64,000 nt of DNA from Nocardioides sp. zg-1230 (GTDB lineage: Bacteria > Actinomycetota > Actinomycetes > Propionibacteriales > Nocardioidaceae). The position numbers were made by a program, and so were the translations under genes. The stretch lies in the NCBI RefSeq assembly GCF_013155335.1, contig NZ_JABJQZ010000008.1:1-64000 (forward strand). The letters run 5' to 3'. The notes beneath the pieces were generated by a model. The model did no database searches. It was not told where the DNA came from and worked only from the letters and a program-made list of their open reading frames with translations. Shown piece by piece: positions 17,322 through 25,368 of this stretch (its first letter is position 1; each line of letters begins with the position of its first letter).

Positions 17322-18668
17322 TCAGCTCAGGCGCAGGGGTACGACGATGTCGGCGACGATGAGCACCACGCCCATCACCAGCATCGCAAGCCCGACGACG
17401 TACGCCACCGGGAGCAGCTTGGCGACGTCGACGTGCCCGGGGTCGGGACGCCCGAGGAGCCGGGCGAGGCCGCGCTTGAGGCCCTCGTAGAGGGCGCCCG
17501 CGATGTGGCCGCCGTCGAGCGGCAGCAGCGGCACGAAGTTGAACATGCCGATGAAGAAGTTGAAGCTCGCGATGAGGAACAGCAGCGTGACGATCTTGTC
17601 GATGACCGGGAAGGACTCGGCCGACGCCGCCTCGCCGGCGAAGCGTCCGCCACCAACGATGGACACGGGGCTCTCGGGGTCGCGCTCCTGCAGCCCGACG
17701 ATGGCGCGGCCGACCTCGTAGACCTTGACGGGCAGCTGGCCGAGCGCCTTGACCGTCTCGACGGTCATCGTCCCCATCTGTTGCGTGGTGTAGAGCACGC
17801 CGCCGGTCTCGAGGTGGGTCTCGGGCTGCACGCCGAGGAAGCCGACCTCGGTGAGCGTGCGGTCCTCGATCGACGTCTGGCGCAGCGTGACGGTCGTGTT
17901 GGTGGTCAGCGTCAGCTGCTCGTCGCCGCGCCTGACCTCGATGACGGCGTCGCCGTCGGCGTTGGCGCGGATCTGCGACTGGAAGCTGTCCCAGTCACGG
18001 AAGGGCGTGCCGTTGAAGCTGAGGATCTCGTCGCCGGGGCGGATCCCCGCCTCCTTGGCGGGCGTGGGCGGGTCGTCGGCGGTGCAGGCCCGGCCCTGGT
18101 CCTCCACCGGGACCACGCACTCGGGCACGGCGGCCACGACCGGCTCGACGACCTCGTCGCGCGGGTTGCCGTAGGTGGCGAAGAGCAGCGTGAAGAGCCC
18201 GAAGGCGATGGCGATGTTGACCATCGGCCCGCCCGCCATCACGATCACCTTCTTCCACCACGCGAGGCGGTAGAAGAGCCGGTCGGTGTCGTGCTGCTTG
18301 ACGTACTCCCACTCGGCGGCGCGGGCGTCGGAGATCAGCTGGGTGAACATGCCCGTGTTGGAGCGGCGCACCTTGTGCACCGCCTCGCCGTCCTCGTCGT
18401 ACGTCGTCTCCTCGACGAGGTCCTCCGCGCCCGGAGGCAGCATCCCGACGATCTTGACGTAGCCGCCGAGCGGGATCGCCTTCACGCCGTACTCGGTGTC
18501 GCCGATCTGCTTGCTCCACACGGTGGGGCCGAAGCCGATGAACCACTGCGGCACCTTGCAGCCGAACTTCTTGGCCGGCACCAGGTGCCCGAACTCGTGC
18601 AGCCCGATCGAGACGAGGATCGCGACGACGAAGGCGACGACACCCAGGGTGTAGAGCAGGGCGGACAT
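17322..18668 (-). CDS. rseP: Site-2 intramembrane metalloprotease (RseP/Rip1-like)
   Basis: A 448-residue multipass M50 zinc protease that cuts anti-sigma factors and other substrates within the membrane. The zinc motif HEFGH is at residues 24-28 in the first transmembrane helix. A periplasmic PDZ domain follows (AGIRPGDEILSFNGTPF), and the third zinc ligand region is in PLLPLDGGHI near the C-terminus. It corresponds to Rip1 (Rv2869c) in the same ispG-rip1-dxr order. Whether it serves either of the ECF sigma systems in this window cannot be told from sequence. AGAAGGA precedes the ATG. Confidence 0.95.
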   Translation of the reverse strand: MSALLYTLGVVAFVVAILVSIGLHEFGHLVPAKKFGCKVPQWFIGFGPTVWSKQIGDTEYGVKAIPLGGYVKIVGMLPPGAEDLVEETTYDEDGEAVHKVRRSNTGMFTQLISDARAAEWEYVKQHDTDRLFYRLAWWKKVIVMAGGPMVNIAIAFGLFTLLFATYGNPRDEVVEPVVAAVPECVVPVEDQGRACTADDPPTPAKEAGIRPGDEILSFNGTPFRDWDSFQSQIRANADGDAVIEVRRGDEQLTLTTNTTVTLRQTSIEDRTLTEVGFLGVQPETHLETGGVLYTTQQMGTMTVETVKALGQLPVKVYEVGRAIVGLQERDPESPVSIVGGGRFAGEAASAESFPVIDKIVTLLFLIASFNFFIGMFNFVPLLPLDGGHIAGALYEGLKRGLARLLGRPDPGHVDVAKLLPVAYVVGLAMLVMGVVLIVADIVVPLRLS

Positions 18669-18698
18669 GTGCGTGGGGGTCCTTCTGGGGTGAGGGCG

Positions 18699-19796
18699 TC
18701 AGGTGCGGCGTCGGATGAGGGCGGCGGCCTCGGCTCGCGCCCAGGCGTCCGCGGCGAGGACGTCGTCGACGGTGAGGTGCTCCTTCGATGGTACGTCGTG
18801 ACGGTCAAGGACGTGTGCCACCGCGGAAACGATGTCGGGGAATCGCAGCCGGCCCTCGTGGAAGGCGTCGACGGCGACCTCGTTGGCGGCGTTGTAGACC
18901 GCGGGCGCCGTGCCGCCGCGCTCCCCCGCCGTGCGGGCGAGGGTGACGGCGGGGAAGACCACGTCGTCGAGGGGCTCGAAGCGCCAGTCGGCGGCCTTCG
19001 TCCAGTCGATCGGCGTCTCGGCGTCGGGGACCCGGTCGGGCCAGCCCATCCCCAGCGCGATCGGCACCAGCATGGTGGGCAGCCCGAGCTGGGCCACCAC
19101 GGCACCGTCGACGAACTCCACCATCGAGTGGATCAGCTGCTGCGGGTGGACGACGACGTCGATGCGGTCGAAGGGGATGTCGAAGAGCAGATGGGCCTCG
19201 ATGACCTCGAGCCCCTTGTTGACGAGCGTCGCCGAGTTGGTCGTGATGACCCGGCCCATCGCGAAGTTGGGGTGGGCGAGGGCCTGCTCGGGCGTGACGT
19301 CGGCGAGCTCGGCGGCGGTGCGCCCGCGGAACGGCCCGCCGGACGCGGTGAGGACGAGGCGTCGTACCTCCTCGGCGGAGCCCGCGCGCAGGCTCTGGGC
19401 GATGGCGCTGTGCTCGGAGTCCACCGGCACGATCTGCCCGGGTCGGGCGCGCTCCTTCACCAGCGGTCCGCCGATGATGAGCGACTCCTTGTTGGCGAGA
19501 GCCAGCGTGGTGCCGGCGTCGAGCGCCGCGAGGGTGGGCCGGAGCCCGACGGCACCGGTGATCCCGTTGAGCACGACGTCGCACGCCCGGCCGGCGGCCT
19601 CGGTGGAGGCCTCCTCCCCCAGCCCGGAGTACGTCGGCGCGAACTCGGCGACCTGGGCCTCGAACAGCTCACGGTTCGACCCGCCGGCGGTCAGCCCGAC
19701 GACGCGGAAGCGGTCGGGGTGGGCCCGCACGAGGTCGAGGGCCTGGGTGCCGATGGACCCGGTCGAGCCGAGGATCACGATGTCGCGCGCAGTCAC
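18699..19796 (-). CDS. dxr: 1-deoxy-D-xylulose 5-phosphate reductoisomerase
   Basis: Converts DXP to MEP using NADPH, the committed step of the non-mevalonate pathway. The 365 residues carry the nucleotide loop GSTGSIGTQ (10-18), the metal/substrate segments VDSEHSAI and TASGGPFRG, and the HPNFAMG and PTMLVPI motifs. Start is GTG at 19796, with CAAACT 6 bases upstream, only 26 bases from the start of the divergent TPR gene. Thirty bases separate it from rseP downstream. Confidence 0.96.
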   Translation of the reverse strand: MTARDIVILGSTGSIGTQALDLVRAHPDRFRVVGLTAGGSNRELFEAQVAEFAPTYSGLGEEASTEAAGRACDVVLNGITGAVGLRPTLAALDAGTTLALANKESLIIGGPLVKERARPGQIVPVDSEHSAIAQSLRAGSAEEVRRLVLTASGGPFRGRTAAELADVTPEQALAHPNFAMGRVITTNSATLVNKGLEVIEAHLLFDIPFDRIDVVVHPQQLIHSMVEFVDGAVVAQLGLPTMLVPIALGMGWPDRVPDAETPIDWTKAADWRFEPLDDVVFPAVTLARTAGERGGTAPAVYNAANEVAVDAFHEGRLRFPDIVSAVAHVLDRHDVPSKEHLTVDDVLAADAWARAEAAALIRRRT

Positions 19797-19802
19797 CCCA
19801 GC

Positions 19803-19808
19803 AGTTTG
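19803..19808 (-). promoter_or_regulatory. Possible -10 element of a leaderless dxr promoter
   Basis: CAAACT on the minus strand, 6 bases before GTG 19796. It abuts the oppositely oriented element at 19810-19815. Confidence 0.35.
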
Positions 19809-19809
19809 T

Positions 19810-19815
19810 CAGGAT
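19810..19815 (+). promoter_or_regulatory. Possible -10 element of a leaderless promoter (TPR gene)
   Basis: CAGGAT ends 7 bases before GTG 19823. CAGGAT is a known variant of the actinobacterial -10. Confidence 0.4.
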
Positions 19816-19822
19816 GGGGCCC

Positions 19823-20887
19823 GTGGACGGGGACGGGGCGGACTGGCGGGCGCTGGCCCATGCCGAGCAGCTGCTCGACCTGCGCCGCGACGCCGAGGCC
19901 GAGCAGCGCTTCCGCGAGGTGCTGACCGCCGACCCCGGGTCGGGCCGCGCCCTGCTGGGGCTGGCCCGGGCGCTCAACCGCCAGGACCGGCACGCGGAGG
20001 CGGAGCAGGCCGTCCGCAGCGCGCTTGCGCTCGACCCGGAGCACGCCGGCGCCCACCACGTGCTCGTCGACGTGCTGTGCGACCGCAAGGACGGTCCGGG
20101 CGCCGTCACGGCCGCGGAGTCCGGGCTGAGGCTGGCGCCGCACGACTTCACCTCGCACTACCAGCACGCCCGCGCTCTGCTGAGCCTGCGCCGGCCGCGG
20201 GTCCGTGACGCCTACGACGCGGCGCTGCGCGCGGTGGAGGCGGCCCCGCACAGCCCCGACGCCCACAACCTCGTCGGCCTCTGCCTCGACGCGCTGGGCA
20301 ATCACGAGGGCGCCCAGGGGGCGTTCCGCAACGCGCTGGGGCTCGACCCCCAGCACACGCTCGCGCAGAACAACCTCGCCGCCTCGGAGATGGACCGCGG
20401 TCGCCTCGGCCGGGCGGCCGGGCTGCTGCGCGGTGCCGTCAGCAGCGACCCCCAGCAGCGGCAGGTCCGCGACAACCTCGACACGGTGCTCCTGCTCCTC
20501 GGCCGGCGGGTGATGTGGTCGCTGTTCGCCGCGGTCGTCGTGCTCGGCGTCCTGCTCGTGACCGAGGCCCCGTGGTGGTCGCGCCTGTTGGTCGGAGCGG
20601 CGTACGTCGGCGGGGTGGCGGTCTTGGTGCGCCGCGTGGTGCGCGACCTGCCGCGCGGTGTCGGACGCTGGGGGCGCGGGCTGTTCGGGCGCGTGAAGTG
20701 GCAGGGCAAGTACCTCCTCGCCCTGCTGGGTCTGCTCTCGGTCGCCGTGCTGGTCATGTCCGTCGCCCCGTACGCCGTCGCCGCGGGCGCGGGCCTCGTC
20801 CTGGCAGCGGTCCTCCGCACGGTCGGCATCATCTGCGTCGTCGGCTGGGTGGTCCTGGCGCTCGTCAACCTCGTGCGCGGCCGCTGA
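19823..20887 (+). CDS. TPR-repeat membrane protein
   Basis: A 354-residue protein. The N-terminal 220 residues hold about five TPR units (LLDLRRDAEAEQRFREVL, RHAEAEQAVRSALALDP, NHEGAQGAFRNALGLDP). The C-terminal part has hydrophobic helices in two pairs, roughly residues 230-272 and 300-350, separated by a basic loop. So the TPR domain is cytosolic and membrane-anchored at its C-terminus. The GTG at 19823 is preferred over ATG 19814, which overlaps the -10. It is followed after 22 bases by an AAA+ ATPase that itself begins with a TPR-like segment, suggesting joint function. Role unknown. Confidence 0.75.
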   Translation: MDGDGADWRALAHAEQLLDLRRDAEAEQRFREVLTADPGSGRALLGLARALNRQDRHAEAEQAVRSALALDPEHAGAHHVLVDVLCDRKDGPGAVTAAESGLRLAPHDFTSHYQHARALLSLRRPRVRDAYDAALRAVEAAPHSPDAHNLVGLCLDALGNHEGAQGAFRNALGLDPQHTLAQNNLAASEMDRGRLGRAAGLLRGAVSSDPQQRQVRDNLDTVLLLLGRRVMWSLFAAVVVLGVLLVTEAPWWSRLLVGAAYVGGVAVLVRRVVRDLPRGVGRWGRGLFGRVKWQGKYLLALLGLLSVAVLVMSVAPYAVAAGAGLVLAAVLRTVGIICVVGWVVLALVNLVRGR

Positions 20888-20896
20888 CGCCTCTCC

Positions 20897-20902
20897 TAGG
20901 GT
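20897..20902 (+). promoter_or_regulatory. -10 element of a leaderless promoter (AAA+ gene)
   Basis: TAGGGT ends 7 bases before GTG 20910, giving the ATPase its own promoter despite the close upstream gene. Confidence 0.5.
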
Positions 20903-20909
20903 GGGGCTC

Positions 20910-22127
20910 GTGGACGAGCGCCTGATCGACAGCCTGGCCGCCGCCGTGCGCGCCGCCCCCGACGACCTGCCGCTGCGGCTGCACCTGGCCGGGCTGCTCG
21001 TCGACGCCGACCGGGGCGCCGAGGCGGTCGAGCACGTCGCGACCGCGCTCGCCAAGGACCCGACGTCGACCCAGGCGCGCGAGCTGATGGCGCGGGCGAT
21101 GGGCGCCGCCCCGGCTGAAGCTCCTGCGACACCCTCGGACGAGGCTTCCCCGGCAGAGCCGTCGACCTTCGACTGGCACGCCGCGGAGTCCGACCTCGGC
21201 GAGCCGGTGGGTCCGATGTTCGTCGACGGCTCGACCGAGGACTCCGGCCCGGCGGCGTACGACGTCGAGGCGGCGGGGGTGCGGCTGGCGGATGTGGGCG
21301 GCTTGACGGAGGTCAAGAAGCGCCTCGAGGCCAGCTTCCTCGCCCCGCTGCGCAACCCCGAGCTGCGCGCGCTCTACGGCAAGTCGCTGCGCGGCGGGCT
21401 GCTGCTCTACGGGCCGCCCGGGTGCGGCAAGACGTTCCTCGCCAAGGCGATTGCGGGCGAGCTGGGCGCGTCGTTCCTGCACGTGTCGCTGGCGGACGTG
21501 CTCGACATGTACATCGGGCAGAGCGAGCGCAACGTCAAGGAGCTGTTCGAGGTGGCCCGCACCTCCGCGCCGTGCGTGCTCTTCCTCGACGAGCTCGACG
21601 CCATCGGCGGCAAGCGGTCGCTCAACCGCAGCTCCGGCGCGCGGACGACGGTCAACCAGCTGCTCACCGAGCTCGACGGCGTCGGGTCGGACAACGAGGG
21701 CGTGTTCGTGCTCGCGGCGACCAACCACCCGTGGGACGTCGACGCCGCGCTGCGCCGCCCGGGCCGGCTCGACCGGACGCTGCTGGTGCTGCCGCCCGAC
21801 CGCGAGGCGCGGGAGGCGATCCTGCGCACGCACCTGCGCGACCGGCCCGTCGAGCGCATCGACACCCGGCGGCTCGCCAAGGCCACCGAGGGCTTCAGCG
21901 GCGCCGACCTCGCCCACCTGTGCGAGTCGGCGTCCGAGAACGCCCTGATGGAGTCGGTCGGCTCCGGCACGGTCCGGATGATCCAGATGGCCGACTTCGA
22001 CCGGGCGCTGTCGGAGATCCGCCCGTCGATCGGCCCCTGGGTCGAGACCGCGCGCAACGTCGCGCTCTACGCCAACGCGTCCGGGGAGTACGACGACCTG
22101 GCGAAGTGGCTGCGCAAGCGGCGCTGA
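20910..22127 (+). CDS. AAA+ ATPase with N-terminal TPR-like region
   Basis: A 405-residue classic-clade AAA protein (Cdc48/FtsH-like module) with one ATPase domain. Walker A is YGPPGCGKTF, Walker B is LFLDELDAIGG, and the second region of homology includes ATNHPWDVDAALRRPGRLDR. The N-terminal 70 residues look like a TPR pair (LRLHLAGLLVDADRGAEAVEHV), followed by an acidic linker. There is no zinc-protease domain, so it is an unfoldase or remodeller rather than FtsH. GTG 20910 is set by TAGGGT 7 bases upstream. The TPR membrane protein before it is a likely partner or anchor. Confidence 0.85.
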   Translation: MDERLIDSLAAAVRAAPDDLPLRLHLAGLLVDADRGAEAVEHVATALAKDPTSTQARELMARAMGAAPAEAPATPSDEASPAEPSTFDWHAAESDLGEPVGPMFVDGSTEDSGPAAYDVEAAGVRLADVGGLTEVKKRLEASFLAPLRNPELRALYGKSLRGGLLLYGPPGCGKTFLAKAIAGELGASFLHVSLADVLDMYIGQSERNVKELFEVARTSAPCVLFLDELDAIGGKRSLNRSSGARTTVNQLLTELDGVGSDNEGVFVLAATNHPWDVDAALRRPGRLDRTLLVLPPDREAREAILRTHLRDRPVERIDTRRLAKATEGFSGADLAHLCESASENALMESVGSGTVRMIQMADFDRALSEIRPSIGPWVETARNVALYANASGEYDDLAKWLRKRR

Positions 22128-22128
22128 C

Positions 22129-22740
22129 TCAGCCGGCCTGCGGCGCGTCGAACGACCAGAACCGCAACCCACCGACCTCGACGAGCGTCGCGCCATCCGG
22201 CACCGGCAGGTCGTGGTCGTCGGACGCGCCGAGGGCGGCCAGGACCGTGAGCGTGTCCGGACCGTGCCGCGACAGCACCGCGTCACCGGGTACGTCGGCG
22301 CAGCCGGCCGGGTCGGTGCGGCCGGCGCGCATCGCGACGTCCCACGGGAGGTCCTCTCCGTCGACCGCGAACGCCACACCGTCCGAGCCACCGCGGACGA
22401 CCACCTTCCCGGTCGCGCCGGCCGAGTCGTCGTACTGCACCAGGGCGCCGACACGCGCGGCCGCCAGCACGGCGACGACGCCGGCCCCCTGGGGCACGGA
22501 CCCCAGCGCGACCTGGTCACCGACCTCGACACCGAACGCGCGCAGCACGCCGGCACACGCGGCGACCTCGGTGAGCAGCCAGGCAAAGGTGCGCCCCGAG
22601 CCGTCGAGGTCCGCCGCGACGTCGTCGGCGCGGCCGCGGACGACGTGGATGTCGAGGGCGTTGTAGCAGGCGTTGAGGGTGCCGGGGTGGTCGTCGCTGG
22701 GCGCTCGGAACCAGGTCACGCCCGTCGTCCCGCTCGTCAT
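22129..22740 (-). CDS. Stand-alone N-terminal fragment of an acyl-CoA synthetase
   Basis: A 203-residue protein resembling only the N-terminal part of acetyl/propionyl-CoA synthetases. WFRAP, LNACYNALDIHVVRGR and TFAWLLTEVAACAGVLRAFGVEVGDQVALG align with the start of that family. The downstream part lacks the P-loop (TSGTTG-type), the adenylate-binding core and the C-terminal lid, so it cannot be a working ligase alone. The reading frame is intact and codon use matches neighbours, so it may be a retained domain rather than fresh decay. It starts 2 bases after the M1 aminopeptidase stop, so the two are one operon. Its stop faces that of the AAA+ gene one base away. Confidence 0.6.
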   Translation of the reverse strand: MTSGTTGVTWFRAPSDDHPGTLNACYNALDIHVVRGRADDVAADLDGSGRTFAWLLTEVAACAGVLRAFGVEVGDQVALGSVPQGAGVVAVLAAARVGALVQYDDSAGATGKVVVRGGSDGVAFAVDGEDLPWDVAMRAGRTDPAGCADVPGDAVLSRHGPDTLTVLAALGASDDHDLPVPDGATLVEVGGLRFWSFDAPQAG

Positions 22741-22742
22741 CG

Positions 22743-24197
22743 TCAGCCCAGCCCGTTGGCGGCGGTGGCCGCGGGCTTGGCGGGCGCGCGGAGCCACGCG
22801 TCGAAGAAGGCGCCCAGGTCCTGACCGCTCACCCGGGCGGCCAGCTCCTCGAACTCGGCGGTGGAGCCGTTGCCGCCGCGCTGCTCGCGGAGCCAGGTGC
22901 GCACGACCTGCCAGAACACCCGGTCACCCACCCGGTTGCGCAGCGCCTGCAGCGTCATGGCACCGCGGCCGTAGACCGCGGCGTCGAACACCTTGTCCGC
23001 GCCGGGGTCGCCCACGACCACCTGCCAGAAGTCGGAGGTCGCGGCGACGTTGTCGTAGTAGCTGCGCAGGATCGCCGCGGCGGAGCGACCACCGTGCGTC
23101 TCGGTCCAGCGCCACTCCATGAAGGTGGCGAAGCCCTCGTTGAGCCAGATGTCGGACCACCGCTCGACGGCGATGTCGTCACCGAACCACTGGTGGGCCA
23201 GCTCGTGGACCACGAGGCTGGTCGCGCTCGCGCCGACCGCGGGGTAGGTGGGCCGGGTCTGGTTCTCCAGCGCGAACCCGGGGTTCAGGCCGGTGGTGAT
23301 GCCGCCGACGACCGAGAACGGGTAGTCACCGAGGTCCTTCTCCAGCCCGGCGACGACCTTGGGGGTCTTCCGCATCAGCCGCATGCTGGCCGCCTGGTCG
23401 CGCTCGCCCAGGCGCTCGGACACCGCGACGAGCCACGGCAGCCCGCGGTGCCTGCCCTTGTCGATGGCGAAGTCCCCGGCAGCGAAGAACGCGAGGTAGG
23501 GCACCATCGGCTCGTCGGCCCGCCAGTGCCACTGCGTCGAGCGCTTGCCGACCCGGCGGCCCTTGAGCTCGCCGTTGGAGATCACCTCGCGACCGTTGGG
23601 CACCCTGATGCGGACGTCCACCTTCGCCTTGTCGAGCGGGTGGTCGTTGGCAGGGAACCACCACGGCGCCATGTGCGGCTCGTTCATCGTGATGACCTCG
23701 CGCCGGTTGGCCAGCCAGTTGAACTCCCCTGCGTAGGAGTGGTCGGCCGGGTAGTCGTCGTAGGTCACCACGACCGCGTGGTCGGTGCCGGCGGCGAGGG
23801 GCCCCGCGGGGGTGATCCGGAGCTCGTGGTCCCCGTCGGTCTTGGTGAACTGGGCGGGCGCGCCGTCGACGGTCACCTTCGACACGTCGAGCAGGAAGTC
23901 GAGGGAGAAGCTGCGGAGGTCGCTGGTCGCCGTCAGCTCGACCCGGGTGCGTCCCGAGAGACCCTTGCTGGCGAACGCGTAGCGGTTGCGGATCTCGTAC
24001 GACGTCACGTCGATGCCGCCGTTGCCGTCGAGCGGCCAGTAGGGGTCGCCGATGCCGGACGCCCCGTCGACGGGCGCGGCAGCGGCGTGCGCCGTCGTCG
24101 TGCTGCCGACCCCGACGCCCAACCCAGCGGCCAGCACCGTGGCGAGGGCGGCGGACAGGGCGGGGCGGACGGTTCGGTGCGTCGGGCGCGTGGTCAC
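22743..24197 (-). CDS. Secreted M1-family metallo-aminopeptidase
   Basis: A 484-residue zinc peptidase with a Sec signal peptide (cleavage near AHAAAA, about residue 40). It has the beta-saddle N-terminal domain, then the thermolysin-like catalytic domain with H331, E332 and H335 of HELAHQW and third ligand E354 in LNEGFATF, matching the HEXXH-X18-E pattern. The exopeptidase motif GAMEN is replaced by GFALEN, still with the key Glu-Asn. It is shorter than PepN because the C-terminal helical domain is missing, as in other secreted actinobacterial members. GTG start with TAGGTT 6 bases upstream. Confidence 0.93.
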   Translation of the reverse strand: MTTRPTHRTVRPALSAALATVLAAGLGVGVGSTTTAHAAAAPVDGASGIGDPYWPLDGNGGIDVTSYEIRNRYAFASKGLSGRTRVELTATSDLRSFSLDFLLDVSKVTVDGAPAQFTKTDGDHELRITPAGPLAAGTDHAVVVTYDDYPADHSYAGEFNWLANRREVITMNEPHMAPWWFPANDHPLDKAKVDVRIRVPNGREVISNGELKGRRVGKRSTQWHWRADEPMVPYLAFFAAGDFAIDKGRHRGLPWLVAVSERLGERDQAASMRLMRKTPKVVAGLEKDLGDYPFSVVGGITTGLNPGFALENQTRPTYPAVGASATSLVVHELAHQWFGDDIAVERWSDIWLNEGFATFMEWRWTETHGGRSAAAILRSYYDNVAATSDFWQVVVGDPGADKVFDAAVYGRGAMTLQALRNRVGDRVFWQVVRTWLREQRGGNGSTAEFEELAARVSGQDLGAFFDAWLRAPAKPAATAANGLG

Positions 24198-24203
24198 CGT
24201 CCG

Positions 24204-24209
24204 AACCTA
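24204..24209 (-). promoter_or_regulatory. -10 element of a leaderless promoter (M1 peptidase)
   Basis: TAGGTT on the minus strand, 6 bases before GTG 24197. Confidence 0.5.
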
Positions 24210-24322
24210 GCGCGGTTAATCGCGTTGCGCTGCCGAGCCGGGATCAGCGACGATGTGGCCGGCGTCGCCGATCGTGCGCGCCCACCGCGTGCCCACGCCG
24301 GTGCCCCGAGACGAGAGGAGCC

Positions 24323-25297
24323 GTGACATGTCCACGACTGTCCTCGGCCTGCCCGCCGACCACCTCTCTCACCCACGGAGCACCCACGTTGTCGCACCTC
24401 TACACCGATCCATCCTTCCCGGAGGACTTCCTCCGGCCTGACGACCGTTCGCCCCTCGAGGGCATCGACGAGTCGTTCGTCTTCACCTACGACACCTACG
24501 CCGACGAGCTCGGCGCGGGTCAGCGCTGGTCCCGCTGGGAGGACCTCGAGGCCCTGATGAAGGGCCCCGAGCCACGCCCCGACTGGGTCGTGACCTCCAG
24601 CGGCGCCATCGACACCGAGCTCGGCGTCCTCAAGACCGGCAAGGAGGCCGACGTCTTCCTGCTCGAGCGGGAGGACCCGCACCGCCCGGAGACCGCCGTC
24701 GTGATGGCCGCCAAGCGCTACCGCGACACCGACCACCGCACCTTCCACCGCGCCGCCTCCTACACCGAGGGTCGGTCGATGAAGCGATCGCGCGACAACC
24801 GCGCGCTCAAGCGCAAGTCGACGTGGGGCAAGCAGGTCGCGGCCGGCGAGTGGGCCGTCTCGGAGTGGAACGCGCTGCGCCGCTGCTGGGAGCTCGGGCT
24901 GCCCGTCCCCTACCCGGTCCAGATCGACGAGACCGAGATCCTTATGGAGTGGATCACGGTGACCGTCGACGGCGACACCGAGACCGCCCCGCGCGTCGCC
25001 CAGGTGCGTCCGGAGCCCTCGGTCGTGGAGGGCTTCTACGAGCAGCTGCGCGACGCGCTGACCACCCTCGTGCAGGCCGGGCTGGTGCACGGCGACCTCT
25101 CGCCCTACAACACCCTGGCTGCGGGAGACCGGCTGGTGATCATCGACCTCCCGCAGATGGTCGACCTCGTCGGCAACCCGCGCGGCATGGACTTCCTGCT
25201 GCGCGACTGCGCCAACATGTGCGCCTGGTTCCGCTCGCGCGGGCTGGCGGTCGACGAGCAGGAGCTTTTCGGCGAGCTGATGGCGCACGCCTTCTGA
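24323..25297 (+). CDS. RIO-family serine protein kinase
   Basis: A RIO1-like atypical kinase. ATP-binding Lys lies in VVMAAKRYRD, the catalytic loop is VHGDLSPYN and the metal-binding Asp is in VIIDLPQMVD. RIO kinases mature ribosomes in archaea and eukaryotes; the bacterial function is not settled. The start is uncertain. GTG 24323 gives 324 residues, but homologous sequence seems to begin near TTG 24389 (LSHLYTDPSF), which has GGAG upstream and would give about 302 residues. A good AGAGGAG instead suits ATG 24328 in another frame, opening a 37-codon ORF that overlaps this start. A strong terminator follows at 25316. Confidence 0.85.
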   Translation: MTCPRLSSACPPTTSLTHGAPTLSHLYTDPSFPEDFLRPDDRSPLEGIDESFVFTYDTYADELGAGQRWSRWEDLEALMKGPEPRPDWVVTSSGAIDTELGVLKTGKEADVFLLEREDPHRPETAVVMAAKRYRDTDHRTFHRAASYTEGRSMKRSRDNRALKRKSTWGKQVAAGEWAVSEWNALRRCWELGLPVPYPVQIDETEILMEWITVTVDGDTETAPRVAQVRPEPSVVEGFYEQLRDALTTLVQAGLVHGDLSPYNTLAAGDRLVIIDLPQMVDLVGNPRGMDFLLRDCANMCAWFRSRGLAVDEQELFGELMAHAF

Positions 25298-25315
25298 CCC
25301 GGAACCCGGGGCGCC

Positions 25316-25352
25316 GCTCGCCCTCGAGTCGGCAGGAGACTCGAGGGCGAGC
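25316..25352 (+). terminator. Perfect 15-base-pair terminator hairpin after the RIO kinase
   Basis: Arms 25316-25330 and 25338-25352 are exact complements with a 7-base loop. It ends the kinase transcript just before the next leaderless promoter at 25357. Confidence 0.75.
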
Positions 25353-25356
25353 ACCC

Positions 25357-25362
25357 TAGGTT
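25357..25362 (+). promoter_or_regulatory. -10 element of a leaderless promoter (LOG-like gene)
   Basis: TAGGTT ends 6 bases before GTG 25369, directly after the terminator hairpin. Confidence 0.55.
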
Positions 25363-25368
25363 TGGCCC

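Noticed and set aside
24328..24441. 37-codon ORF as a separate gene
   Set aside because: It is listed only as a possible leader. There is no independent support beyond the ribosome site.
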